NCBI RefSeq assembly: GCF_039533965.1
Contig: NZ_BAAAUN010000001.1
Location: forward strand, 1,088,949 to 1,152,948
DNA: 64,000 nucleotides
Direction of reading: 5' to 3'
Origin: Microbacterium luteolum
GTDB lineage: Bacteria > Actinomycetota > Actinomycetes > Actinomycetales > Microbacteriaceae
In this document: positions 46,657-53,458 of the stretch, in pieces
Layout of the letters: every line of letters begins with the position of its first letter
Numbering within the stretch: the first letter of the stretch is position 1
Program-made: the position numbers and the translations under genes
The notes under the pieces: model-generated
The model's database searches: none
Seen by the model: only the letters and a program-made list of their open reading frames with translations
Told to the model about the DNA's origin: nothing

Positions 46657-47043
46657 TCAGCCGGCGGGTGTCATCACTTCGATGCGATTCCCGAAACCGT
46701 CGCACGCGTGGAAGCGAACGTATCCCTCGAAGGTGTCCCGCTCTGCCCACGAGAGCTCGTACCCACCGCGCTCGATGCGCTCAGCCGTCGCTTCCAGCTC
46801 TCGCAGGGTCGCGCAGACGAGGCCAGGGTGAGCCTTCCTCGCAGGGCTGAAAGGATCGTCGACTCCGAGGTGGATCTCCGCAGCGATGACATCACCATCG
46901 AAGGCACGGAACCAGCAGCCGCCGCGGCCGACCAGAGATGGCGGTTTCTGAACCTCGTGCAGTCCGAGGGCTTCGCCGTAGAAGCGACGGGCATCATCCT
47001 CTTCGCCTCGAGGCATGGAAATCTGCACATGATGGAGCTTCAT
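46657..47043 (-). CDS. VOC-superfamily (glyoxalase-like) protein
   Basis: 128 residues from ATG at 47043, with GGAGG 5 nt upstream. The vicinal-oxygen-chelate pattern has two beta-alpha-beta-beta-beta modules: KLHHVQISMPRGEEDDARRF (metal His), GEALGLHEVQKP, CWFRAFDGDVIAAEIHLGVD, then HPGLVCATLRELEATAERIE and the end block FHACDGFGNRIEVMTP (metal Glu). Members include glyoxalase I, dioxygenases and fosfomycin or bleomycin resistance proteins. One of the single-gene units of the ychF array, in ychF orientation. Confidence 0.85.
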   Translation of the reverse strand: MKLHHVQISMPRGEEDDARRFYGEALGLHEVQKPPSLVGRGGCWFRAFDGDVIAAEIHLGVDDPFSPARKAHPGLVCATLRELEATAERIERGGYELSWAERDTFEGYVRFHACDGFGNRIEVMTPAG

Positions 47044-47175
47044 CTCCGCCTCCAATTTATCTCGACGTCAAGATAAATATACCAGGCGGCCGCCCCGGGG
47101 ACTGTGGCTGTGACACCGCGACAGAGCAAAGCGGCGACACCAGCAGTCCGGGCCAGAGGTCGAAACGGGACGGGA

Positions 47176-47213
47176 CTACACGTTGAAGCGGAACTCCACC
47201 GGATTGCGTCGCC
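47176..47213 (-). repeat. ychF 3'-end relic B
   Basis: Minus strand ends VEFRFNV plus stop (TAG), the C-terminal variant seen in many actinobacterial YchF proteins. Upstream, GGCGAC is followed by a 7-bp disrupted stretch. Lies 14 bp beyond the stop of the 47228-47701 gene. Shares CGATAGGCAT with the flank of relic A. Confidence 0.8.
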
Positions 47214-47227
47214 GATAGGCATCACTC

Positions 47228-47701
47228 TCAACGGTCGGCATGGCCCTCATCTTGCGTGGTGATCAGTATCTGCTCGTGCGTCACCGTTTCTCCGAGGACC
47301 CCGCCCCTTGCGTCGACGAAGAAGATATCGACATCTCCCAGTCCGGTCCAAGGCTCGGGGCTCGCCTCCTCGGGGAAGATCCCGCCCAATCCATCGACGG
47401 CACGGAGGATGTCGCGATCGTAGGCGAACCGGCGCCTCACTGCGGTCGGACGCGACCGCACATAACCATTACTCGGTCCCACACCGACAGTTCTCGTCGA
47501 CTTCAGGTGAGCGAGCAGCGCGATCAGAGCATGGCCCTCGTCGTCTCCACGATTGAAGACGAACTCGAAATGGGAGGTTCGCGATCGCAGCGACTGCATC
47601 CACTCTCGCTGGTCGTCGCGCGATGGGTAGTGACGATAGGCAACAACCAACGGTCTCACCTGTCCTCCGCGATCCGAGTATGACGGTCTGATCCTAGCCA
47701 T
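47228..47701 (-). CDS. Hypothetical protein of the ychF array
   Basis: 157 residues from ATG at 47701 (GTG at 47704 adjoins). No signal peptide or membrane helix. Sequence includes QVRPLVVAYRHYPSRDDQRE, SHFEFVFNRGDDEGHALIAL, RRRFAYDRDILRAVDGLGGI and a final VDIFFVDARGGVLGETVTHE. It is a mixed alpha/beta protein, not recognised. The longer open frame upstream lies across relic A and is not coding. Ends 14 bp before relic B, in ychF orientation. Confidence 0.55.
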   Translation of the reverse strand: MARIRPSYSDRGGQVRPLVVAYRHYPSRDDQREWMQSLRSRTSHFEFVFNRGDDEGHALIALLAHLKSTRTVGVGPSNGYVRSRPTAVRRRFAYDRDILRAVDGLGGIFPEEASPEPWTGLGDVDIFFVDARGGVLGETVTHEQILITTQDEGHADR

Positions 47702-47708
47702 CACATCA

Positions 47709-47750
47709 GTTCGACCACTCAGTTGTTTAAGCGGAACTCCACGACGTCGC
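47709..47750 (-). repeat. ychF 3'-end relic A (near-identical copy)
   Basis: 42 bp matching 49056-49097 at 40 positions, including ten bases beyond the ychF stop codon. Read on the minus strand it encodes DVVEFRLNN plus stop. It is the best preserved copy. It lies between a ychF-oriented gene and the oppositely oriented CPCC gene. Confidence 0.9.
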
Positions 47751-47790
47751 GTCACCGATAGGCATTTCGCGCCACCGATAACCTGACGAC

Positions 47791-48180
47791 GTGTCCGACC
47801 TTGATGACCAGACCGCCTACCCGTGCCCATGTTGCGGACATCTGACCCTTGGTCAGCCGCCGGGATCATACGAATTATGCCCTGTGTGCTTCTGGGAGGA
47901 CGACGCAGTCCAACTCCGATGGCCCACATACGCAGGTGGAGCCAATCGCCCCTCCCTCATCGATTCCCAGCGCGCTTATGCGCTGTTCGGAGCAATGGAG
48001 GACCGATTCGTCAAGCACGTCCGCCGGGCCTCGGAAGAGGAACAGATGGATGCCGGGTGGCGGCCCATCGACCACGAGCAGGATGCGTTCGAAGCCAAGG
48101 ACGACCGCGACGCAGAGTGGCCCGACGACCTCACGACCTTGTACTGGTGGCGACCGACCTACTGGCGCTTGGCCCGGTAG
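47791..48180 (+). CDS. CPCC-family cysteine-rich protein
   Basis: 129 residues from GTG. The opening has YPCPCCGHLTLGQPPGSYEL and CPVCFWEDDAVQLRWP, two Cys pairs forming a zinc-ribbon-like knuckle typical of the CPCC (PF14206-type) family. Later parts, GGANRPSLIDSQRAYALFGA and EDRFVKHVRRASEEEQMDAG, also match the usual build of this family. TAACCT at 47779-47784 is 6 nt before the GTG, a leaderless start. The only unit gene of the array transcribed opposite to ychF. Family function is unproven. Confidence 0.85.
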   Translation: MSDLDDQTAYPCPCCGHLTLGQPPGSYELCPVCFWEDDAVQLRWPTYAGGANRPSLIDSQRAYALFGAMEDRFVKHVRRASEEEQMDAGWRPIDHEQDAFEAKDDRDAEWPDDLTTLYWWRPTYWRLAR

Positions 48181-48207
48181 AAGCCGAGACGCAGGAGCGC
48201 AACCCGA

Positions 48208-48243
48208 TCACACGTTGAAGCGGACCTCCACCACGTCGCCGTC
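48208..48243 (-). repeat. ychF 3'-end relic C
   Basis: Minus strand encodes DGDVVEVRFNV plus TGA, a complete YchF C-terminal variant different from the resident FRFNN. Begins 5 bp beyond the DUF4375-like gene's stop. Confidence 0.85.
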
Positions 48244-48248
48244 CTGGC

Positions 48249-48767
48249 TCAACGATGCAACGCGGCGAGCACGGCTCCGAGCCGAGCGTCAACGTCGGAC
48301 GTTGCCTCGAGAGTGTTGAGACGCGCATCGAGCGCGTCTATTTCCTCCTCGGTGTCCCGCGACTGCAAGATCTCGTAGCGCTCGTCAGGATCGTTCGGAT
48401 AGGGAGAACCGAGTAGTCCCATCGCGTCGCGGAGCACATCCGCCCATTCGGTACCCAATGCAGCGGGTAGAGCGTCGAGAGCATCGACCGCTGTGTTCCC
48501 ACCCCATCCCGAGAGGTAGGAATCGAAACCGCCTGACGCGACCTCTTGACGCAAGTCGAGGATGGCGAGCAAGCCTCGCTCATCCTCGGTAAGCATGGAC
48601 CGGTCGGTCTCAAAGTGATCGTTGTAGAACACCCATACGTCCTCGGATGGCTCCCCCGCCGGGGATTCCCCGTCAGCCCGTCCAGCCGCGGCACACGAGG
48701 TTGCGCCAAGGACGACCGCAAGCGAGAGCGTTCCGATCATTGCCAAGCGACTGAGACTCAAGCGCAC
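48249..48767 (-). CDS. DUF4375-like lipoprotein
   Basis: 172 residues from GTG at 48767, with GGAGGAG upstream; the ATG at 48836 would start inside relic E. The signal peptide ends in lipobox GATSC (Cys near residue 25). The globular part resembles DUF4375/DMP19: ERGLLAILDLRQEVASGGFD, then SYLSGWGGNTAVDALDALPA and ALGTEWADVLRDAMGLLG. A secreted form of this usually cytosolic domain. Function unknown. Unit gene of the array, ychF orientation. Confidence 0.7.
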   Translation of the reverse strand: MRLSLSRLAMIGTLSLAVVLGATSCAAAGRADGESPAGEPSEDVWVFYNDHFETDRSMLTEDERGLLAILDLRQEVASGGFDSYLSGWGGNTAVDALDALPAALGTEWADVLRDAMGLLGSPYPNDPDERYEILQSRDTEEEIDALDARLNTLEATSDVDARLGAVLAALHR

Positions 48768-48801
48768 CGTGTCTCCTCCATCCGGTGGGACCGGCAGATA
48801 C

Positions 48802-48834
48802 CTAACTATGACGGAACTCCGCTGCGTCGCCGTC
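48802..48834 (-). repeat. ychF 3'-end relic E (degenerate)
   Basis: Minus strand encodes DGDAAEFRHS plus TAG, so the frame and stop position are preserved while several codons changed. Starts 2 bp beyond the stop of the 48837-49037 frame. Confidence 0.7.
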
Positions 48835-48836
48835 AC

Positions 48837-49037
48837 TCATCGTATCCTCGTCGTCCTCGGCGAGGATACGCGGTTGTACGCATCGCCCCCAACACTTCGG
48901 GCGCACCAATCTCCGTCGTCAAGCTTGACCAGGACGAAGACAGCCTCGGCCTTCGTCCCCTCCGGAAGAGGAGCGATACGAAGGTCGCCGAAGATCTCAC
49001 TCGCGGCTACTGGGGAGCGCGTTTCATCCGCAGCCAT
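48837..49037 (-). CDS. Short hypothetical protein next to ychF
   Basis: 66 residues. The middle, ASEIFGDLRIAPLPEGTKAE and AVFVLVKLDDGDWCARSVGG, looks like real protein; the last ~12 residues are basic and may be out of natural context, so it could be a truncated gene. No Shine-Dalgarno sequence is obvious. It fills the unit between relic E and the ychF stop. Confidence 0.4.
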   Translation of the reverse strand: MAADETRSPVAASEIFGDLRIAPLPEGTKAEAVFVLVKLDDGDWCARSVGGDAYNRVSSPRTTRIR

Positions 49038-49055
49038 GACTACTTCGATCCGCCA

Positions 49056-49097
49056 GGTCGACCACTCAGTTGTTGAAGCGGAACTCCACGACGTCGC
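49056..49097 (-). repeat. Resident ychF 3' end, reference copy of the array repeat
   Basis: Covers the last codons of ychF (encoding GDVVEFRFNN, stop at 49066-49068) and ten bases beyond. All five relics at 46581-48834 align to it in the same orientation. Confidence 0.85.
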
Positions 49098-50139
49098 CGT
49101 CCTTCATGATGTAGTCCTTGCCCTCGAGGCGCGCCTTGCCCTTGGCGCGGGCCTCGACGACGGAACCCGTCTCGACGAGGTCATCGAACGAGACGATCTC
49201 GGCCTTGATGAAGCCCTTCTCGAAGTCGGTGTGGATGACACCGGCGGCCTGCGGTGCCTTCGACCCCTTGGGGATCGTCCAGGCGCGAGCTTCCTTCGGA
49301 CCTGCGGTGAGGTACGTCTGCAGGCCCAGCGTGTCGAAGCCGATGCGTGCGAGCTGGTCGAGGCCCGACTCGTCCTGGCCGGTCGATGCCAGCAGTTCCG
49401 CGGCATCCTCCGGGTCGAGGTCGATCAGTTCGGACTCGATCTTAGCGTCGAGGAAGATGGCCTTCGCGGGCGCGACGAGAGCGGCGAGCTCGGCCTTGCG
49501 CGCGGCATCCGTCAGCACGCCCTCATCGACGTTGAAGACGAAGATGACGGGCTTCGCGGTGAGCAGTCCGAGTTCGCGGATCGGCGCCAGGTCGATGCCG
49601 GCGACCGACAGCAGCACACCGCGCTCCAGAGCATCCTTCGCGGCGATCGCGGTCTCGAGCACGACGGGCTCGATCTTCTTGCCGCGAACTTCCTTCTCGA
49701 ACCGGCTGATCGCCTTCTCGACCGTCTCGAGGTCGGCGAGCATGAGCTCCGCGTTGATCGTCTCCATGTCGGATGCCGGGTTCACGGCACCGTCCACGTG
49801 CACCACGTCGTCGTCGGCGAATCCGCGCACGACCTGGGCGATCGCATCCGCCTCGCGGATGTTCGCCAGGAACTTGTTGCCCAGCCCCTCGCCCTCGCTC
49901 GCACCGCGCACGATGCCGGCGATGTCGACGAACGACACCGCGGCGGGGAGGATGCGCTCGCTGCCGAAGATCTCCGCGAGCGTGTCGAGACGCGGGTCGG
50001 GCAGGTTCACCACGCCGACGTTCGGCTCGATCGTCGCGAACGGATAGTTCGCCGCGAGCACGTCGTTCTTGGTGAGTGCGTTGAAGAGGGTGGACTTGCC
50101 GACGTTGGGCAGGCCGACGATGCCGATAGTGAGAGCCAC
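49066..50139 (-). CDS. ychF: Redox-regulated ATPase YchF
   Basis: 357 residues. An Obg-family P-loop NTPase that prefers ATP and binds the ribosome. G1 is IVGLPNVGKSTLFNAL at the N-terminus, followed by YPFATIEPNVGVVNLPDPRL, FVDIAGIVRGASEGEGLGNK and the atypical G4 FVFNVDEG. The coiled-coil insert is near 110-190. The C-terminal TGS domain reads LQTYLTAGPKEARAWTIPKG and GVIHTDFEKGFIKAEIVSFD. The 3' end is the apparent template of the repeats to its left. Confidence 0.97.
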   Translation of the reverse strand: MALTIGIVGLPNVGKSTLFNALTKNDVLAANYPFATIEPNVGVVNLPDPRLDTLAEIFGSERILPAAVSFVDIAGIVRGASEGEGLGNKFLANIREADAIAQVVRGFADDDVVHVDGAVNPASDMETINAELMLADLETVEKAISRFEKEVRGKKIEPVVLETAIAAKDALERGVLLSVAGIDLAPIRELGLLTAKPVIFVFNVDEGVLTDAARKAELAALVAPAKAIFLDAKIESELIDLDPEDAAELLASTGQDESGLDQLARIGFDTLGLQTYLTAGPKEARAWTIPKGSKAPQAAGVIHTDFEKGFIKAEIVSFDDLVETGSVVEARAKGKARLEGKDYIMKDGDVVEFRFNN

Positions 50140-50195
50140 GGAGGACGAGTCTACCGGTCGGTCCCGCGCGACCCTGCGTCGCCAGGACAGGCAGA

Positions 50196-50262
50196 CGCGT
50201 GGAATCAGGCGGATGCCGACGCAATCGGCCTGATTTCGCGTGATCGCCTGATTCCGCGTGCC
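50196..50262. repeat. Nested inverted repeat with three AATCAGGC cores
   Basis: GGAATCAGGCG (50201-50211) faces CGCCTGATTCC (50244-50254), and a third inverted copy GGCCTGATT lies at 50227-50235. Two alternative hairpins are possible. The outside is flanked by direct copies of ACCCTGCGTCG (50171 and 50265). It lies downstream of the methyltransferase gene and upstream of ychF; a terminator or REP-like element. Confidence 0.55.
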
Positions 50263-50275
50263 TGACCCTGCGTCG

Positions 50276-51016
50276 TCAGTCGCGCACCGCGCGGAACGCC
50301 CTCGTCACGTAGGGAAGATCGATCGTGTCGTCACCGTGGAGGCCGAGCTCGTCGAACAGGGCGTCCATGTCGCGCCGGATGCGCGCCTTCTCATCGTCGG
50401 ATGCCGTGATCACATAGCTGCGCGACGACGCCATGGCGTGCAGCAGCTCCCGGGTGATGGGCCGCGCCCACTCCCACCGCTGCTGGGCAAGCGGACCGAA
50501 CGGCGCCGCGACGACAGGGTCTCCCGCGGCGAGCATGATCTCGGCATTGCTGCCGTGCATGATCTCGGTGAGCCTGCGCACCCAGTCCACGCGCTCGTCG
50601 CGGATGTTCCAGATGAGTCCGAGCACTCCCCCGCGCCGGACGACGCGGCCGATCTCGACGGATGCCGCGATCGGCTCCACCCAGTGCCACGCCTGGCCCA
50701 GCACGACCGCGTCGACGCTGTCATCCGGGAGCGGGAGCCGCTCGGCCGTGCCGACGAACGCGGGGACCCCGGGAACCGCCGTGCGCAGGGTCGCGAGCAT
50801 CTCGGGGTCGGGGTCGACCGCGACGACCTCGGCGTCCGGCGCACCGAGCAGCGTACGGGTGAGCTTTCCCGTCCCCGCACCCACATCGGCGATGCGGCGC
50901 GAACCGTGCGGGAGGGCATCGAGCATCCAGGCGACGGCTGCGAAGGGGTACTCCGGTCGACCGACCTCATAGCTGTGGGCCTGCACGCCGAAGGATGTCG
51001 CCTGCTCGTCCGTCAT
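50276..51016 (-). CDS. Class I SAM-dependent methyltransferase
   Basis: 246 residues. Motif I is RRIADVGAGTGKLTRTLLGA (about residue 40), with post-I EVVAVDPDPEMLATLR, and motif II-IV LPLPDDSVDAVVLGQAWHWV. The C-terminal region EWARPITRELLHAMASSRSY and the aromatic-poor end match the small-molecule UbiE/COQ5-like group. Substrate unknown. Monocistronic on the minus strand. Confidence 0.85.
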   Translation of the reverse strand: MTDEQATSFGVQAHSYEVGRPEYPFAAVAWMLDALPHGSRRIADVGAGTGKLTRTLLGAPDAEVVAVDPDPEMLATLRTAVPGVPAFVGTAERLPLPDDSVDAVVLGQAWHWVEPIAASVEIGRVVRRGGVLGLIWNIRDERVDWVRRLTEIMHGSNAEIMLAAGDPVVAAPFGPLAQQRWEWARPITRELLHAMASSRSYVITASDDEKARIRRDMDALFDELGLHGDDTIDLPYVTRAFRAVRD

Positions 51017-51075
51017 GTCGCCAGCCTACGGCGAGCCTGCGATCGGTCGCCGATGTCGGGAGGGAGAGTGGACCC

Positions 51076-51669
51076 GTGCCACTGGACTTCACTGCGATCG
51101 ACTTCGAAACCGCGAACTCCAGCCCCGCCTCCGCCTGTTCCGTCGGACTCGTCCGCGTGCGCGGCGGCGAGGTCGTCGCCACCGCCGGCTGGCTCATCCA
51201 GCCCCCGCCCGGACACGACGAGTTCCAGGAGTGGAACGTGCGCATCCACGGCATCCAGCCGCAGGACGTGCTCTCGGCCGCCACCTGGGTAGAGCAGTTC
51301 GACCGGCTGTGTGCCTTCGCCGGTGCCGACGTGCTGGTCGCGCACAACGCGGGATTCGATCTCAACGTGCTGCGCCGGGCGGCGGAGGCCACCGATATGT
51401 CCTGCCCGCCGTACCGCTCGCTCTGCAGCCTGCAGGTCGCGCGCAAGACCTACCAGCTCGACTCCTACCGTCTGCCGGTGGCCGCGGCCGCCGCGGGGTT
51501 CGCCGAGTTCTCGCACCACGACGCCCTGGCCGACGCCCGCGCCTGCGCGCAGATCGTGATCGACGCCGCCCGTCGTCACGGCGCGACCGACGTTTTCGCG
51601 CTCGCCGATGCACTCAGCCTGCGCGTGACGTCGCCCGCGGCTCCTGCTCTGGAGCGCGCCGTCGCCTGA
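51076..51669 (+). CDS. DnaQ-like 3'-5' exonuclease
   Basis: 197 residues from GTG at 51076, with GGAGAG upstream. The DEDDh set is visible: Asp/Glu in FTAIDFETANSSPASACSVG, Asp in LVAHNAGFDLNVLRRAAE (about residue 95), and His/Asp in FSHHDALADARACAQIVID (about residue 155). It is a single-domain relative of the DNA polymerase III epsilon subunit, acting in proofreading, repair or RNA trimming. The upstream in-frame extension is not supported. Confidence 0.88.
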   Translation: MPLDFTAIDFETANSSPASACSVGLVRVRGGEVVATAGWLIQPPPGHDEFQEWNVRIHGIQPQDVLSAATWVEQFDRLCAFAGADVLVAHNAGFDLNVLRRAAEATDMSCPPYRSLCSLQVARKTYQLDSYRLPVAAAAAGFAEFSHHDALADARACAQIVIDAARRHGATDVFALADALSLRVTSPAAPALERAVA

Positions 51670-51734
51670 CGAGCATCGCCGCGCCTGAGCGGGGCGCCCT
51701 GGGAATGTCGGATGCCGGCCGCATCATGAGACAC

Positions 51735-52979
51735 ATGGATGCTCTCTCGCTCGTTCTCGTCCTCGCCGCACTCGCGGCGGGTGTCGCCGTGGGCTGGTTC
51801 CTGCGCGCAGGACGAGGGGCTGCCGACCTGGCACGGGCCGAGGCCGAGCTGGCCGCCGCGCGCGACGACCGGGACCGCCAATACGACCTCTACCGCGACG
51901 CCGTCGAGCATTCCCGCACGGAACAGCGCGCCGAGGCGTTGCGCGTGCAGCAGCAGAATGCCGTGCTCACCGCCCTCGCCCCCGTGCGCGAGAGCCTGCA
52001 GCAGATGCAGTCGAAGGTCACGGCGATCGAGCAGGAGCGGCAGGCCCAGTTCGGCTCCCTCGCCGAGCAGCTGCGGCGCGCGCAGGAGTCCGACGAGGCG
52101 CTGCGGGCGACGACCGAATCCCTGGCCGGAGCCCTGCGCTCCACCGCGACACGCGGCGTCTGGGGAGAGACGCAGCTGCGTCGGGTGGTCGAGGCCGCCG
52201 GCCTCACCCGGCATGTCGACTTCGACCTGCAGTCCACGATCTCGTCCGACCGCGGCACCGGCCGTCCCGACATGGTCGTGCGCCTGGCCGGCGGCACGTC
52301 GATCGCCGTCGACGCCAAGGTCCCGCTCGACGCGTATCTCGAGGCGTCCGCGCTTCCCGCCGGAGACGCCCACGAGCCGCAGCGACGTGCGCACATGCAG
52401 CGGCACGTCAAAGCCGTGCGCGCTCACGTCGACGCCCTCGCGAAGAAGGCCTACTGGTCGGGTCTCGACGCCAGCCCCGAGTTCGTGATCTGCTTCCTGC
52501 CGAGCGAGTCCCTCCTCGCGGCGGCGATCGACGAAGATCCCACGCTGCTCGACTACGCCTTCAGCCGGCGCGTCGCGCTGGCCTCCCCCGTCAACCTGTG
52601 GGCGGTCCTGAAGACGGTGGCATACGCCTGGACGCAGCAGGAGGTGTCGACCGAGGCGCGCACCCTGCTCAATCTCGGCACCCAGCTCTACGAGCGCCTC
52701 GGCACTCTCTCGGGGCACGCCGACGACCTGCGTCGAGCGCTGGAGCGCACGGTCGACAGCTACAACAAGTTCGCCGGCTCCCTCGAGACCCGTGTCCTCG
52801 TGACGGCGAGGCAGTTCCCCGGCGTCGACGCCTCGGGCCTCCCCGCAGCGCCGGCGGTCACCGCGGGCATCACCCGACGGTTCACCGCGCCGGAACTCGT
52901 CGGCATCGACGACGAGGAATCAGACAGTGCGGTGCGCGCAGACGTGGGCGAGGTGCGCGCACGTCTCGACGACGTGTGA
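51735..52979 (+). CDS. rmuC: DNA recombination protein RmuC
   Basis: 414 residues from ATG at 51735 (ATG at 51726 is an alternative). An N-terminal membrane anchor (about 3-24) is followed by a long coiled coil rich in Ala, Arg, Glu and Gln (about 30-125), then the RmuC nuclease-like domain: RGVWGETQLRRVVEAAGLTR, GRPDMVVRLAGG, IAVDAKVPLDAYLEA and ASPEFVICFLPSES. RmuC limits rearrangements at inverted repeats. This may matter in a genome rich in palindromes, but that is speculation. Confidence 0.93.
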   Translation: MDALSLVLVLAALAAGVAVGWFLRAGRGAADLARAEAELAAARDDRDRQYDLYRDAVEHSRTEQRAEALRVQQQNAVLTALAPVRESLQQMQSKVTAIEQERQAQFGSLAEQLRRAQESDEALRATTESLAGALRSTATRGVWGETQLRRVVEAAGLTRHVDFDLQSTISSDRGTGRPDMVVRLAGGTSIAVDAKVPLDAYLEASALPAGDAHEPQRRAHMQRHVKAVRAHVDALAKKAYWSGLDASPEFVICFLPSESLLAAAIDEDPTLLDYAFSRRVALASPVNLWAVLKTVAYAWTQQEVSTEARTLLNLGTQLYERLGTLSGHADDLRRALERTVDSYNKFAGSLETRVLVTARQFPGVDASGLPAAPAVTAGITRRFTAPELVGIDDEESDSAVRADVGEVRARLDDV

Positions 52980-52980
52980 G

Positions 52981-53265
52981 TCAGGCCGCGCCCGGAACGC
53001 CGCTCAGCAGCACGATGACGAGGCCGCTGGTGGCGAGGAAGGCCCCGATCATCCACCAGGCACTGATCTCATGACCTTCGTCGAGACGCTTGCGGAAGAG
53101 CACATCGGCGCGGCGGGCCGGGTCACTGACCGAGGTCTGGGGTGGAGCAGTCGTGGCTGGCGCGATCACCTCGGCGTCGGCGCTCACCCGGAGGATGCGC
53201 CCCGTGTTCGTCGTGATGATCTTCGTCGGGGCGGCCTTCGAGCCACTCGTGTGCTGCGTTGTCAT
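52981..53265 (-). CDS. Small membrane protein, unknown function
   Basis: 94 residues: a Thr/Ser-rich polar N-terminus of about 70 residues and one C-terminal hydrophobic helix (WWMIGAFLATSGLVIVLLSG). The stop adjoins the convergent rmuC stop. A tail-anchored topology is likely. No family recognised. Confidence 0.6.
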   Translation of the reverse strand: MTTQHTSGSKAAPTKIITTNTGRILRVSADAEVIAPATTAPPQTSVSDPARRADVLFRKRLDEGHEISAWWMIGAFLATSGLVIVLLSGVPGAA

Positions 53266-53411
53266 CTGTTCGCCCTCCTGTGCCCGCGGTGCCTGGCGGC
53301 TCCGTCGACGGCGACAAACCCAGGGTCAATTGTGACACGGCGCTCCGAGTAACCGCGGATCACGACGTCTCGACCGGGTACCGGGTCGGTAACGATGAGG
53401 CTGTCCAGAAG

Positions 53412-53436
53412 GCCCGCCGGTCACTCACCGACGGGC
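53412..53436 (-). terminator. Terminator of glpX
   Basis: GCCCGCCGGT and ACCGACGGGC form a 10-bp stem with one mismatch and a 5-nt loop, 23 bp beyond the glpX stop. The rest of 53266-53458 shows nothing else. Confidence 0.65.
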
Positions 53437-53458
53437 GCATACGGCCGCTGCGAGCCTC

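Noticed and set aside
47702..47929. Extended N-terminus (to 233 residues) of the 47228-47701 protein
   Set aside because: The extension would be translated from relic A and the antisense of the CPCC gene; the ATG at 47701 is sufficient.
46581..49097. CRISPR array or integron attC array as the explanation for the regular repeats
   Set aside because: Units are 260-600 bp and contain genes, so it is not CRISPR. The repeats lack the long imperfect palindrome of attC and instead align with the ychF 3' coding end.
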